DNA from: an uncultured Sunxiuqinia sp.
GTDB lineage: Bacteria > Bacteroidota > Bacteroidia > Bacteroidales > Prolixibacteraceae
Direction of reading: 5' to 3'
Length of the DNA: 64,000 nucleotides
Assembly (NCBI RefSeq): GCF_947495665.1
Contig: NZ_CANLZV010000009.1
Location: forward strand, 62,001-126,000
Under the pieces are notes generated by a model. That model was not told the DNA's origin and ran no database searches. It saw only the letters and a program-made list of their open reading frames with translations. Positions 7,993-16,278 of the stretch are shown here, piece after piece. Numbering within the stretch: position 1 is the stretch's first letter; each line of letters begins with the position of its first letter. The translations under genes and the position numbers were made by a program.

Positions 7993-9561
7993 TTAATAGT
8001 TCGGATTTTGTGTTATTGCTGGAGTAGCATCGATAACACTTTGAGGAATAGGCCACAGATAGTGTTTATTAGCCTGAAAAACTCTTGTTTCAACCTCAAT
8101 ACGTTCATCGGTGAGTGTCAAAGCTCCATTGGCCGGATCTACTGTTCCCAAACGGGCGCCATACACTGTTGCATCCATTACCTCCTCGCCAATTTTCCAG
8201 CGGCAGATATCAAACCAACGTAATCCTTCCATGGCTAATTCAACACGACGTTCACAACGAATCAATTCACGCAATGTTGTCTGATTATTGTATACTGCAC
8301 GGTCTACAGAAGGCATTCCGGCACGGTTCCGAATTTCATCGATCGCATCATAAACGGAATCGTCAATACTGTTGGTTTCAATTTTTGATTCCGCATACAT
8401 CAGCAAAATCTCGGCATAGCGAATCACGATTGCATTCATTCCTGAGTCCCAGATATCAGGGAACTCACTTAAATCGTCAACATATTTACGTGGATTGTAT
8501 CCGGTTTTTGAGCGACCATAAGGCGCATAGTAATCCCCATTAGGGTCATTTACGTCAATCGGGTTAAAATAGGCTCCTTCGTACAATCCTCCAGGATAAA
8601 CGATGCTGGCTTCCAGACGTGGGTCACGATTTTTATACGGCTCATCAGCATTATAAACAGAAGACTCTGCTATTGTCTTTCCATCAACACACTCATAGCT
8701 ATCAACCAACGACTGTGTTGGATTTACAGAACACCAGCCACCTGAAGAGTTCGGGGGCAGAACACCCAAAACCCAGGTTGTTCCAATACCTTCATTGTAT
8801 TGCACATCAAGAATCACTTCACTGTTATCCTGATTCGACAGTTTAAAAATGTTCTTGTATTCAGGCACTAATGAATAGCCCAGATCCATGATCTGCTGAC
8901 AAGTAGCAGCGCATTCAGCATATTTGCCTTCAAAAATTTCCATTCTTGCTTTTACCGATAAGGCGGCTCCTTTCGTAATGCGACCAACATCAGGCCCGGA
9001 ATAAGAAGCAGGAAGATCAGCCGCCGCCGTATTCAATTCATCTAAAACAAATTTAACAACATCGGCTTTAGGGTTGCGAGGAACGTTGGCCTCTGATGGA
9101 TTAAGCACTTGAGTTACCAAAGGCACATCACCATAAATTGTAACTTTAACAAAATAATCCCAGGCACGCAAAAAACGCACCTCTGCTGTTAAGCGTTTCC
9201 GCAGGCTTTCATCCATCTCTGGACGAGAAATATTTTCAAGGAAACTATTGCAGCGGGTAATCGTGCTGAACCCCATGAAGCTCTGTCCGGCATCGCTAGG
9301 AGTTGCATTTCCGCTTGCTTGTACCTGGAATCCCTCCCAGGGGAATGGATTATAGCAATTGTCTGATGCACAATCCATGTAAATTACGTAATACATATCC
9401 CACCAGTCGGAATAGCACCCATTGGCCGCAGCAATGGCATCTTTTTCATTATTCCAGAACGATTCATTGGAAATCTGGTCTAATGGATTTTTGTCCATAA
9501 AGTCCTGCTCACATGAAAAAAGGAACAGCAGGGCAATTAATAATAAACTATATCTTTTCAT
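7993..9561 (-). CDS. RagB/SusD-family outer-membrane glycan-binding lipoprotein
   Basis: A 522-residue SusD homologue. The lipobox ends at Cys17 (LFLFSCEQD), so it should be a surface-exposed lipoprotein. The family features are present: early NPLDQISNESFWN, the TPR-rich middle (RFLRAWDYFVKVTIYGDVPL) and the C-terminal IRYAEILLMYAESKIE ... RCERRVELAMEGLRWFDICRW. It works as the lid and binding protein for the SusC channel encoded 12 bases upstream. It is the last gene of an ECF sigma/FecR-controlled operon with no enzyme attached, so the substrate is unknown. Confidence 0.95.
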   Translation of the reverse strand: MKRYSLLLIALLFLFSCEQDFMDKNPLDQISNESFWNNEKDAIAAANGCYSDWWDMYYVIYMDCASDNCYNPFPWEGFQVQASGNATPSDAGQSFMGFSTITRCNSFLENISRPEMDESLRKRLTAEVRFLRAWDYFVKVTIYGDVPLVTQVLNPSEANVPRNPKADVVKFVLDELNTAAADLPASYSGPDVGRITKGAALSVKARMEIFEGKYAECAATCQQIMDLGYSLVPEYKNIFKLSNQDNSEVILDVQYNEGIGTTWVLGVLPPNSSGGWCSVNPTQSLVDSYECVDGKTIAESSVYNADEPYKNRDPRLEASIVYPGGLYEGAYFNPIDVNDPNGDYYAPYGRSKTGYNPRKYVDDLSEFPDIWDSGMNAIVIRYAEILLMYAESKIETNSIDDSVYDAIDEIRNRAGMPSVDRAVYNNQTTLRELIRCERRVELAMEGLRWFDICRWKIGEEVMDATVYGARLGTVDPANGALTLTDERIEVETRVFQANKHYLWPIPQSVIDATPAITQNPNY

Positions 9562-9573
9562 AATCCTGAATTT

Positions 9574-12500
9574 TTAAAATGTTACACTTAAGCCAATCGT
9601 ATTGGTTTTCACCTGTGGGTAATAAGCCCTGGCACCAGCAGGAGCTTCTGGATCTACGCCTTTACGAAGACCGGTAAAAGTCAGTAAGTTTTGGCCACTG
9701 TAGTAAATTCTCACTCTCGACAATCCGGCAGAATTCGTCATCATTTTAGGCAAAGTATAGCCAAACTGCAGGTTCTTCAATCGTAAATAAGAACCATCAA
9801 CAACCCAAAAAGATGAAGGATAGCTACTGGATGAATTAACATTCCATGAAGAAAGAGGTCGGGGGAAATTCCCGTCTGGATTGGTATCCTTGTCGTAAGA
9901 ATCACGGAAAACAACAGTAGGTTTATCCGTAAAGCCAGTCAATTTACCTACAAACTCATTCTGGACATAACTCTTCACTTGGGCTGCCCCCTGGAACAGA
10001 AGTTGAAGATCCAAGCCTTTCCAAGAGGCAGACAAGGTGGTTCCAAAGGTCCAAGCAGGCATCCAGCTACCTAAAAATTCACGGTCTTCAGCATTAATTT
10101 TACCATCTTTTTTTACGTCTTTATATTTAATATCGCCCAAAGCAGCCTGTCCGCGATTGATGACAGCACTATTGTCCAAATCTTCCTGTGTTCTGAATAA
10201 GCCTTCAGCAATATAGCCACCAAAGGAGTTAATCGGATAGCCCTCTTGCAAGAAACTATAACCATTCCATATCCGGGCACCATCATTACGAAGGTCAGTA
10301 ATTTCATTCTTATTATAAGCTGCATTAGCCAGAATATGGAAGTCCCAGTCTCCTTTTTTCAGTTTGTAGCCTAACTGAAACTCAACCCCTTTGTTAGTCA
10401 CCTCACCCGCATTTTGATAAGGATCAGTTAATCCTGTAGGTGAGGGAACGGGTAATTTCAATAATACATCAGAAGTAATTCGGTTGTAAACGTCGGTAGA
10501 AAAAGTTAATTTATTAGAGAAAAGGCCTAAGTCGACACCAATATTGGTGGTGGTTGATTCTTCCCATTTAATGTCCGTATTCACACCATCTTTTAGGGCA
10601 ACTCCGGAGACAACAGCACCTCCTAATCGGTAATCAGCAGCTGACAATACCGATTGGTAAGGATAATTCCCAATGGATTGATTTCCAAGAATACCCCAAC
10701 CAGCTCTAATTTTTAAGTCCGACACCACATCTTTTACGTTTTCCATAAATGGCTCGTTAATCGCACGCCATGCTCCGGAAAATGAAGGAAAAGTACCCCA
10801 ACGATTATCTTTCGAGATGCGGGAACTACCATCTTGACGTACATTCGCCTCTAATAAATATTTATCATTGAAGTTGTATGAAATACGTCCAAAATATGAT
10901 CTTAAAGAATACTCGTAAGCCGAACCTTCGGCTACCTGACCATCAGCAGACCCAGCGTTAACCTCCCACAGTTCATTATTCAAAAAAGACTTCCGGTAGG
11001 AACTGTTCCAATCGGTACGTGAGCTTTCCTGCGAAAAACCTCCCAAAGCCTGAATTGTATGTTTTCCAAACGTCTTTTCATAAGTCACCAAAGTTTGCAA
11101 ACTAACAGTTTGGTAGTCTACCCGAATGTCTTTTTGACTGTTTGGCCCCTGGTAAAGCGTTGGCTCACCCGTTTTCCAATTATAGAACTGAATGTCTTTA
11201 ATGAATTTTTCATCCGAAGTACCAGTGTATTCATAACCCAAGATTTCCTTAATTTTTAATCCTTTGATGGGCTCATAACTTATATTTCCGATACCGCGTG
11301 TCTTCCGGTATTTCTCTTCCCGTATAGCACCCAGATCCATCCATGCCAAGGGGTTACCATCGGCAATATAACCATAATCTCCGGTTGAGTATTTGTAAGG
11401 GACGAAAGGCGCAATTCGGTTAATTTGCCGAAATATCTGGTACATATCGCCCGTGTATGGGTTTGTTGGTTCAGTCGTATTTCCCTGAGTAAACGACATG
11501 TTAAAGTTAACCTCAAATTTATTGATTGTTGTGGTTATGTTTGCCCGTCCGTTGTAACGCTTAAATCCCGCATTATCGATAATTCCTCCTTGATCCAGGT
11601 AACCTAATGAAATCAAATAAGTGGTGTTGTCGCTACCTCCACTGATTTGCGCACGGTGACTTTGCTGAAAACCACTTTTCTTATAAAATAAGCCAGCCCA
11701 ATCGGTGTTCGGATAATTGTCGGGATCACTACCATTCTTGAATTTTTCAATTTCAGCCTCGGTATAAGCAGGCGATTTATTTTCATTAACCAAAGCTTTG
11801 TTATACAGCTCGGCATATTCCCAGGAAGGAAGATGTTCAAGAAGTTGTGTTGGTTGTTGCCAGCCAATGTAACCTTCGTATTTCAAGGTTGTTTCTTTGC
11901 TATTCCCTTTTTTAGTTGTCACCAAAATCACCCCATTCGAGGCACGTGACCCATAGATTGCTGCTGATGCCGCATCTTTCAAAATAGAAATGGATGCAAT
12001 ATCGCTGGGATCGATGTCATTGATATTTCCAACAACCATTCCATCCACAACATACATGGGGTTCGAATTATTAAGAGTTCCGATACCACGAATTCGGATA
12101 CCACCAGCATCTTTACCCGGCTGACCGCTGGTTTGAGTAACCGTAGCACCTGGCATTAGTCCTTGTAAGGCTGAGGAAACATTGGTAACAGGTCGGTTCT
12201 CCAAGGCATCGGCATTAACTGCAGAAACCGATCCGGTCAGGTTTACTTTCTTCTGGGTACCGTAACCAATCGCCACAACTTCCTCAATGCCAATAGCATC
12301 CTCAGCCAGGGCAATATCGATCTGGTTTTTCCCGGCCACTTCTACTTCCTGTGACTTCATTCCAACAAACGAGAAAACCAAGGTAGCTCCGGCAGGCACT
12401 TCAGTAAGAGTGTAAAGACCATCAAAGTCAGTAACAATACCAATGGTTGTTCCTTTTACCAAAACTGTAACACCGGGTAAGGGCTGCCCCAAGGCGTCGG

Positions 12501-12912
12501 TTACTTTTCCAGAGATTGTTTTCTGCTGCTGGAGGTTCGAGCTTGTACTTCCCGGAGTTAAAACAATATGCCGGTCGTTTACAATTACTTGAACATTTTT
12601 ATCTTCGAATAGCTTATTCAGAATGACATCCAGTTTCTCATTGGTGAAAGAAGCATCCACTTTTTCCTGAACATCAATCAACTCACTATTATACAGAAAA
12701 TACATTCCGCTCTGATTTTCTATTTCCATCAGAACGTCTTTTATAGTCACATTACTTTTATTCAGCGACAATCTGGTTGACTGCGAATAACTCATGCCTG
12801 CAACAACCTGCAAGCTGGTAAAGAGAATTAAAAAAGCTGCATTTCGCATAATTGTAAGAATTTTCCGGTGTGCATTAAAAAATACACCCAAGGGTTTCGT
12901 CATTTTTTTCAT
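9574..12912 (-). CDS. SusC/RagA TonB-linked outer-membrane receptor with STN signalling domain
   Basis: A 1112-residue SusC-family transporter. A signal peptide (to about residue 44) is followed by an STN domain (about 46-121, the part that contacts FecR), then a carboxypeptidase-regulatory-like domain (about 132-208). The TonB-box-like EEVVAIGYG, the plug and a beta-barrel ending in Phe follow. It imports oligomers across the outer membrane with energy from TonB. The STN domain and the upstream FecR and ECF sigma genes show that it also senses its ligand and induces its own operon. The 113-base gap to fecR holds two hairpins described separately. Confidence 0.96.
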   Translation of the reverse strand: MKKMTKPLGVFFNAHRKILTIMRNAAFLILFTSLQVVAGMSYSQSTRLSLNKSNVTIKDVLMEIENQSGMYFLYNSELIDVQEKVDASFTNEKLDVILNKLFEDKNVQVIVNDRHIVLTPGSTSSNLQQQKTISGKVTDALGQPLPGVTVLVKGTTIGIVTDFDGLYTLTEVPAGATLVFSFVGMKSQEVEVAGKNQIDIALAEDAIGIEEVVAIGYGTQKKVNLTGSVSAVNADALENRPVTNVSSALQGLMPGATVTQTSGQPGKDAGGIRIRGIGTLNNSNPMYVVDGMVVGNINDIDPSDIASISILKDAASAAIYGSRASNGVILVTTKKGNSKETTLKYEGYIGWQQPTQLLEHLPSWEYAELYNKALVNENKSPAYTEAEIEKFKNGSDPDNYPNTDWAGLFYKKSGFQQSHRAQISGGSDNTTYLISLGYLDQGGIIDNAGFKRYNGRANITTTINKFEVNFNMSFTQGNTTEPTNPYTGDMYQIFRQINRIAPFVPYKYSTGDYGYIADGNPLAWMDLGAIREEKYRKTRGIGNISYEPIKGLKIKEILGYEYTGTSDEKFIKDIQFYNWKTGEPTLYQGPNSQKDIRVDYQTVSLQTLVTYEKTFGKHTIQALGGFSQESSRTDWNSSYRKSFLNNELWEVNAGSADGQVAEGSAYEYSLRSYFGRISYNFNDKYLLEANVRQDGSSRISKDNRWGTFPSFSGAWRAINEPFMENVKDVVSDLKIRAGWGILGNQSIGNYPYQSVLSAADYRLGGAVVSGVALKDGVNTDIKWEESTTTNIGVDLGLFSNKLTFSTDVYNRITSDVLLKLPVPSPTGLTDPYQNAGEVTNKGVEFQLGYKLKKGDWDFHILANAAYNKNEITDLRNDGARIWNGYSFLQEGYPINSFGGYIAEGLFRTQEDLDNSAVINRGQAALGDIKYKDVKKDGKINAEDREFLGSWMPAWTFGTTLSASWKGLDLQLLFQGAAQVKSYVQNEFVGKLTGFTDKPTVVFRDSYDKDTNPDGNFPRPLSSWNVNSSSSYPSSFWVVDGSYLRLKNLQFGYTLPKMMTNSAGLSRVRIYYSGQNLLTFTGLRKGVDPEAPAGARAYYPQVKTNTIGLSVTF

Positions 12913-12925
12913 AAATTTATCCTGT

Positions 12926-13000
12926 TAATTATTATTAAATAATTTACCCCTGTCGGGTAAATTTTGAAGGGAAGTGTTCGCTGCACTTCCTTTCTTTGTT
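12926..13000 (+). ncRNA. Possible antisense small RNA between fecR and susC (weak)
   Basis: In the fecR-susC spacer the plus strand carries two hairpins: AATTTACCC/GGGTAAATT (12941-12949 with 12955-12963, perfect 9 bp) and GGAAGTG/CACTTCC (12970-12976 with 12984-12990). The second is followed by T-rich sequence (TTTCTTTGTTTT). A near-consensus -7 box TAAATTTA lies at 12912-12919. This resembles the cis-antisense RNAs known opposite susC leaders in Bacteroides. The ends are estimates; the hairpins could instead work in the sense mRNA. Confidence 0.3.
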
Positions 13001-13025
13001 TTGGGTTTTGTCATAGGCAACGCCT

Positions 13026-14003
13026 TTATCTTTTGGTTATAATTATTTTAGATTTAGTGACGGTTTTTGCTTCTGGTTTGTATTCAGCCTGTTTATATTC
13101 AATGTTAATTGGAGAGGATAATTCCAGGAGGTCGATTACATGCTGCAGTGATTCGTTTTCGAAGGTGGTGGAGAAACGATATGCCTGCAAGTTCTTATCC
13201 TCAATAATCACTTCCACACCATACCAACGTTCCAGTTTTGCAGCAAGCTCCTCGATTGAACTTTCATCAAAAACCAGCTTATTTTTATGCCATGCAATGT
13301 ATTTATCAACATGGACATCGGTAATCTTTAACTCGCCAGAACGTTTATTCACCACCACCCTGTTGTTCGGCTTCATCAAGTATTCGCTAGCGATGTTATT
13401 GTACTCACTTTCGAGCCGAACGGCTCCTTCTTTCAGCACCACTTCCACAACCTTGTCTTCTTCATAAGACCGAAAGTTAAAGCTGGTTCCCAGAACAGTT
13501 ACCTTTGCTTCATCCGAAGTAATAACAAACGGTTTTTCCTTGTTTGGGGTAACCTCAAAATAAGCCTCGCCCATCAGTTCTACTTCCCTTTTTTGACCGA
13601 TGAAAGGAACCGGAAACTTAATGGTACTTTCGGCATTTAACCAAGCATAGGTACCATCAGGCAACTCTACCTTTGTGCGGCAACCAATGGGGCTGGTCAC
13701 TTCCTGATGAGCAATTAGCGTACTTTTTATCTCAGGGATTTTTACAAACAAGCTCCACATGGAAACCAACAGGACGGGGAAAAATAATACAGCAGCGATC
13801 CGCTGAAGTTGACGAAAAATTAAACGAGAAGTTTTAGGTTGATTTATTCTACCAGAAACATTTCTCCAGGCAGTTGTTACATCAACTTCGTTAATTTGAT
13901 TGATGATTTTTCCAGCTTCGACAAGCTGCTGCTCCTCGGTTAATGATTTTCTGTTTCTTATGAAACCAGCTATTCTGGCATTGTCGGTATCTTTTATATG
14001 CAT
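13026..14003 (-). CDS. FecR-family anti-sigma factor
   Basis: A 325-residue inner-membrane regulator. A cytoplasmic N-terminal region holds the sigma factor and one membrane helix follows at about residues 85-108 (AAVLFFPVLLVSMWSLF). The periplasmic FecR domain is next (TKVELPDGTYAWLNAESTI, GEAYFEVTPNKEKPFVI). The C-terminal DUF4974 part (about 255-325) should touch the STN domain of the SusC partner. It lies between the ECF sigma gene and susC in one transcription unit. The gene is complete and of normal length. Confidence 0.95.
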   Translation of the reverse strand: MHIKDTDNARIAGFIRNRKSLTEEQQLVEAGKIINQINEVDVTTAWRNVSGRINQPKTSRLIFRQLQRIAAVLFFPVLLVSMWSLFVKIPEIKSTLIAHQEVTSPIGCRTKVELPDGTYAWLNAESTIKFPVPFIGQKREVELMGEAYFEVTPNKEKPFVITSDEAKVTVLGTSFNFRSYEEDKVVEVVLKEGAVRLESEYNNIASEYLMKPNNRVVVNKRSGELKITDVHVDKYIAWHKNKLVFDESSIEELAAKLERWYGVEVIIEDKNLQAYRFSTTFENESLQHVIDLLELSSPINIEYKQAEYKPEAKTVTKSKIIITKR

Positions 14004-14136
14004 CTGGCACCAATAGATTAGAAATTAGTTCTGTAAGAATGCAACGCTTTTGTTCTTTCTTACACTAACAATACAATTGCCACAGCAACTACACGTATTC
14101 AGATTTCAAAAAAAATTAAGAAAAGGATAAAAAAGA

Positions 14137-14724
14137 TTAAAGATTAATGAATCCCCAAAGAGCCAGGAGTCCAATATATTCTTTCAGTTCAACCTTAAGG
14201 ATCTTTAAGGCCTTGCTAATTTGAGTTTCAACGGTTCGTTTTGAAATGTTTAACTGCAATGCAATTTCATCATTCTTCAACCCATTAATCCGGCTCAAAA
14301 TAAAAACCTCGCGACATCGATCAGGCAACTTATCGATAGCCTTTTGTATTTTATCCTGCAATTCGGAGGCTATATATAAATCCGGGTCGTACAGCAAATG
14401 ATCATCGGATAACAGCTGAATATTGCGCAGATATCGCTCTTCTACTTTTAAACGCTTCAATACGTTGAGGCTACTGTTTTTTACAGAAGAGAACAAATAG
14501 GATTTTAAAGAATCAGAAGGTTGCAGGGAGGTGTGTTTCTCCCAAAAGCGAACAAAAAAGTCTTGTACAATTTCTTCAGCCTTTTCGGCATCAGTAACAA
14601 ACTGACGAGCATAAACCGCTAATCCGGGATAATAAAACCGAAAAAGCTTTTCAAAAGCGAGCTGATCACCCTGAATGAGTTTATCAATCAATACGCCTTC
14701 TTCTACTCCATCAATAATTTGCAT
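14137..14724 (-). CDS. ECF sigma factor (SusC-linked, Bacteroidota type)
   Basis: A 195-residue ECF sigma factor. Region 2 spans about 20-90 (AFEKLFRFYYPGLAVYARQF, IVQDFFVRFWEKH, LKSYLFSSVKNSSLNVLKR). Region 4 spans about 130-185 (LPDRCREVFILSRINGLKND, then EIALQLNISKRTVETQI). It would be released by the FecR protein encoded next and then drive the susC/susD operon. ATG 14724 was chosen; a GTG two codons upstream is also open. A -7-like TATTTTTG lies at 14730-14737 (minus strand), which would leave almost no leader, so either that box is fortuitous or a later start is used. Confidence 0.93.
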   Translation of the reverse strand: MQIIDGVEEGVLIDKLIQGDQLAFEKLFRFYYPGLAVYARQFVTDAEKAEEIVQDFFVRFWEKHTSLQPSDSLKSYLFSSVKNSSLNVLKRLKVEERYLRNIQLLSDDHLLYDPDLYIASELQDKIQKAIDKLPDRCREVFILSRINGLKNDEIALQLNISKRTVETQISKALKILKVELKEYIGLLALWGFINL

Positions 14725-14737
14725 TGGCACAAAAATA

Positions 14738-15104
14738 AAAGAAATGAGCTTATCTATACTATTGACATGTTATCTATTTATTGTTTTTATTACCTATCCT
14801 ACTTCTACCCCAACCTGCAATGCCATTCAAACAGAGAATAAACTTACTCCCGCCGCAACGAATCAACATAAACCTGGTTGTATCTGTCCAATGTATGTTG
14901 TTTCCAACGGGGTGTGTTTGCCAAAGAGGTTCTGCTAACTCGTTTTCCCATGCGTGCAACTCGGTTTTGAAGGCATTTCTTTACCCGGTGAAACACCAGA
15001 CTTACATCCTGAAACCAGAATTGAAAAAGAAGCTAAGGCCAAAACCACTTTATCTGAAAGTATGAGCGCTAATTTTTTTGTTAATACTCTATCGAAATAA
15101 CCTG
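14738..15104. other. Intergenic stretch without a supported gene
   Basis: About 370 bases between the sigma gene and the RhaT gene. Short overlapping frames of 60-95 codons exist on both strands, but none has a family signature or a plausible start context. I see no RNA fold. It may hold remnants of a lost gene. Confidence 0.4.
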
Positions 15105-16103
15105 TTAAACAAGGTTGTTTAATGCAATAATAAGAACGGCCCCAATCAACAAGACAATTCCAAAATTGAGCGTTTTCCGGGCTTTATGAGGAGCACCTGT
15201 CCATTCTCCCCGGAATATTCCCCAGAGATTTCCAATAACAATGGATAGTGACACCAAGAGTGGCCATCCAACAACCAAGCCTAAATCGCCCAAAACAACA
15301 GCGCCATAGCCATAAGCATAGAAACTTCCAATCCACATAGCTGACATGCCCAGGATCAGTCCCCAATTCATCGTTTTATGCTCATTAATAAATGCTTTCA
15401 ATTCTTTTCCTTTTATAAGAACAAACAAGCAATATCCCATATTCACCAGAGATCCTGCTGTAAAAAACAAAGACCAAATTACATTTCCAGCCATCGCCTG
15501 TCCTACGCCATGTTCGACAGCAATTCGGGTAATATCCTGACTAAAAGCAGCTCCCAAATTGGGTAAACACGAAGTAAAACCAGAGATAACAGCCAGAATC
15601 AAGCCCGTGGTTGTATAATTCGAGAGTTTCGAACTTTTATCTTTTTGAGAGGAAGCCCTCGCACAATAGTAAATTCCGACAACCGAAACCAAGGCCCCTA
15701 AAAGAATTAACAGTCCTTTGGGCTCTAAAAAAATTGAAGATGAAAAAACTAAGGCTGGGACTAAAGTCCCCGTAATGGCATTAATGCCCATAATAATGGG
15801 ATAGCCAAGTGCCATTCCCAACATATCCATTGCCTTGCCAAAAAGGATAGCTCCAATACCCCATAATAAACCAAATACGCCCACCAGCAACAGTAGTTGA
15901 ACCGGAACAGCCGCAATAATAGAAGTAATACCATTGATAGTTAGCAGGGCAATTCCCCAATTAACCAACAACATAGCCAATAACGAAAAAGCAAACCAGC
16001 TATGTGCCCATTGCCATTTTTTGGTATAAGTCATTGGTAAGAAAAATGATCCTTGCAACACCCCTGCAAGAACAACAATGAGTAATCCAGAAAAGAAATT
16101 CAT
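15105..16103 (-). CDS. rhaT: RhaT-family sugar-proton symporter
   Basis: A 332-residue membrane protein with about ten hydrophobic segments, recognisable as the L-rhamnose-proton symporter family: GVLQGSFFLPMTYTKKWQW at the start, FGKAMDMLGMALGYPIIMGI and SLVNMGYCLFVLIKGKEL in the middle, AMWIGSFYAYGYGA near the end. It would move a deoxy-hexose across the inner membrane. It is the last gene of the minus-strand carbohydrate locus and has its own promoter and direct-repeat operator at 16137-16200. In a locus with an alpha-L-fucosidase the transported sugar could be L-rhamnose or L-fucose. The family call is secure, the substrate not. Confidence 0.88.
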   Translation of the reverse strand: MNFFSGLLIVVLAGVLQGSFFLPMTYTKKWQWAHSWFAFSLLAMLLVNWGIALLTINGITSIIAAVPVQLLLLVGVFGLLWGIGAILFGKAMDMLGMALGYPIIMGINAITGTLVPALVFSSSIFLEPKGLLILLGALVSVVGIYYCARASSQKDKSSKLSNYTTTGLILAVISGFTSCLPNLGAAFSQDITRIAVEHGVGQAMAGNVIWSLFFTAGSLVNMGYCLFVLIKGKELKAFINEHKTMNWGLILGMSAMWIGSFYAYGYGAVVLGDLGLVVGWPLLVSLSIVIGNLWGIFRGEWTGAPHKARKTLNFGIVLLIGAVLIIALNNLV

Positions 16104-16136
16104 TTTATTTAGTTAGGTTATGTTCTATTAATACAC

Positions 16137-16200
16137 TAAAGATAGAGAGTTGATTCTCTGTTTAAATGGACTATTTTTTCATTTTATGAACTAAATTATC
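16137..16200 (-). promoter_or_regulatory. RhaT promoter with AraC-type direct-repeat operator (site A)
   Basis: TGGACTATTTTTTC (16167-16180) and TGAACTAAATTATC (16187-16200) form a direct repeat 20 bp apart. Twenty-two bases toward the gene lies a minus-strand -7-like box TATCTTTA (16137-16144). The same arrangement recurs at 24790-24855 and 35003-35067. An operator abutting the -33 region is typical of AraC-family activators. The repeat is seen; the regulator is inferred. Confidence 0.6.
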
Positions 16201-16278
16201 AAATTCAATTTTTACAAAAATATACTTTAGTCATAACATGGTTGCTCTATGCCTTTCATGAAATAATATTCAGGAATT

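Noticed and set aside
14781-15065. Small gene of 60-95 codons between the sigma gene and rhaT
   Set aside because: Frames on both strands overlap each other, have no family signature and no promoter or start context.
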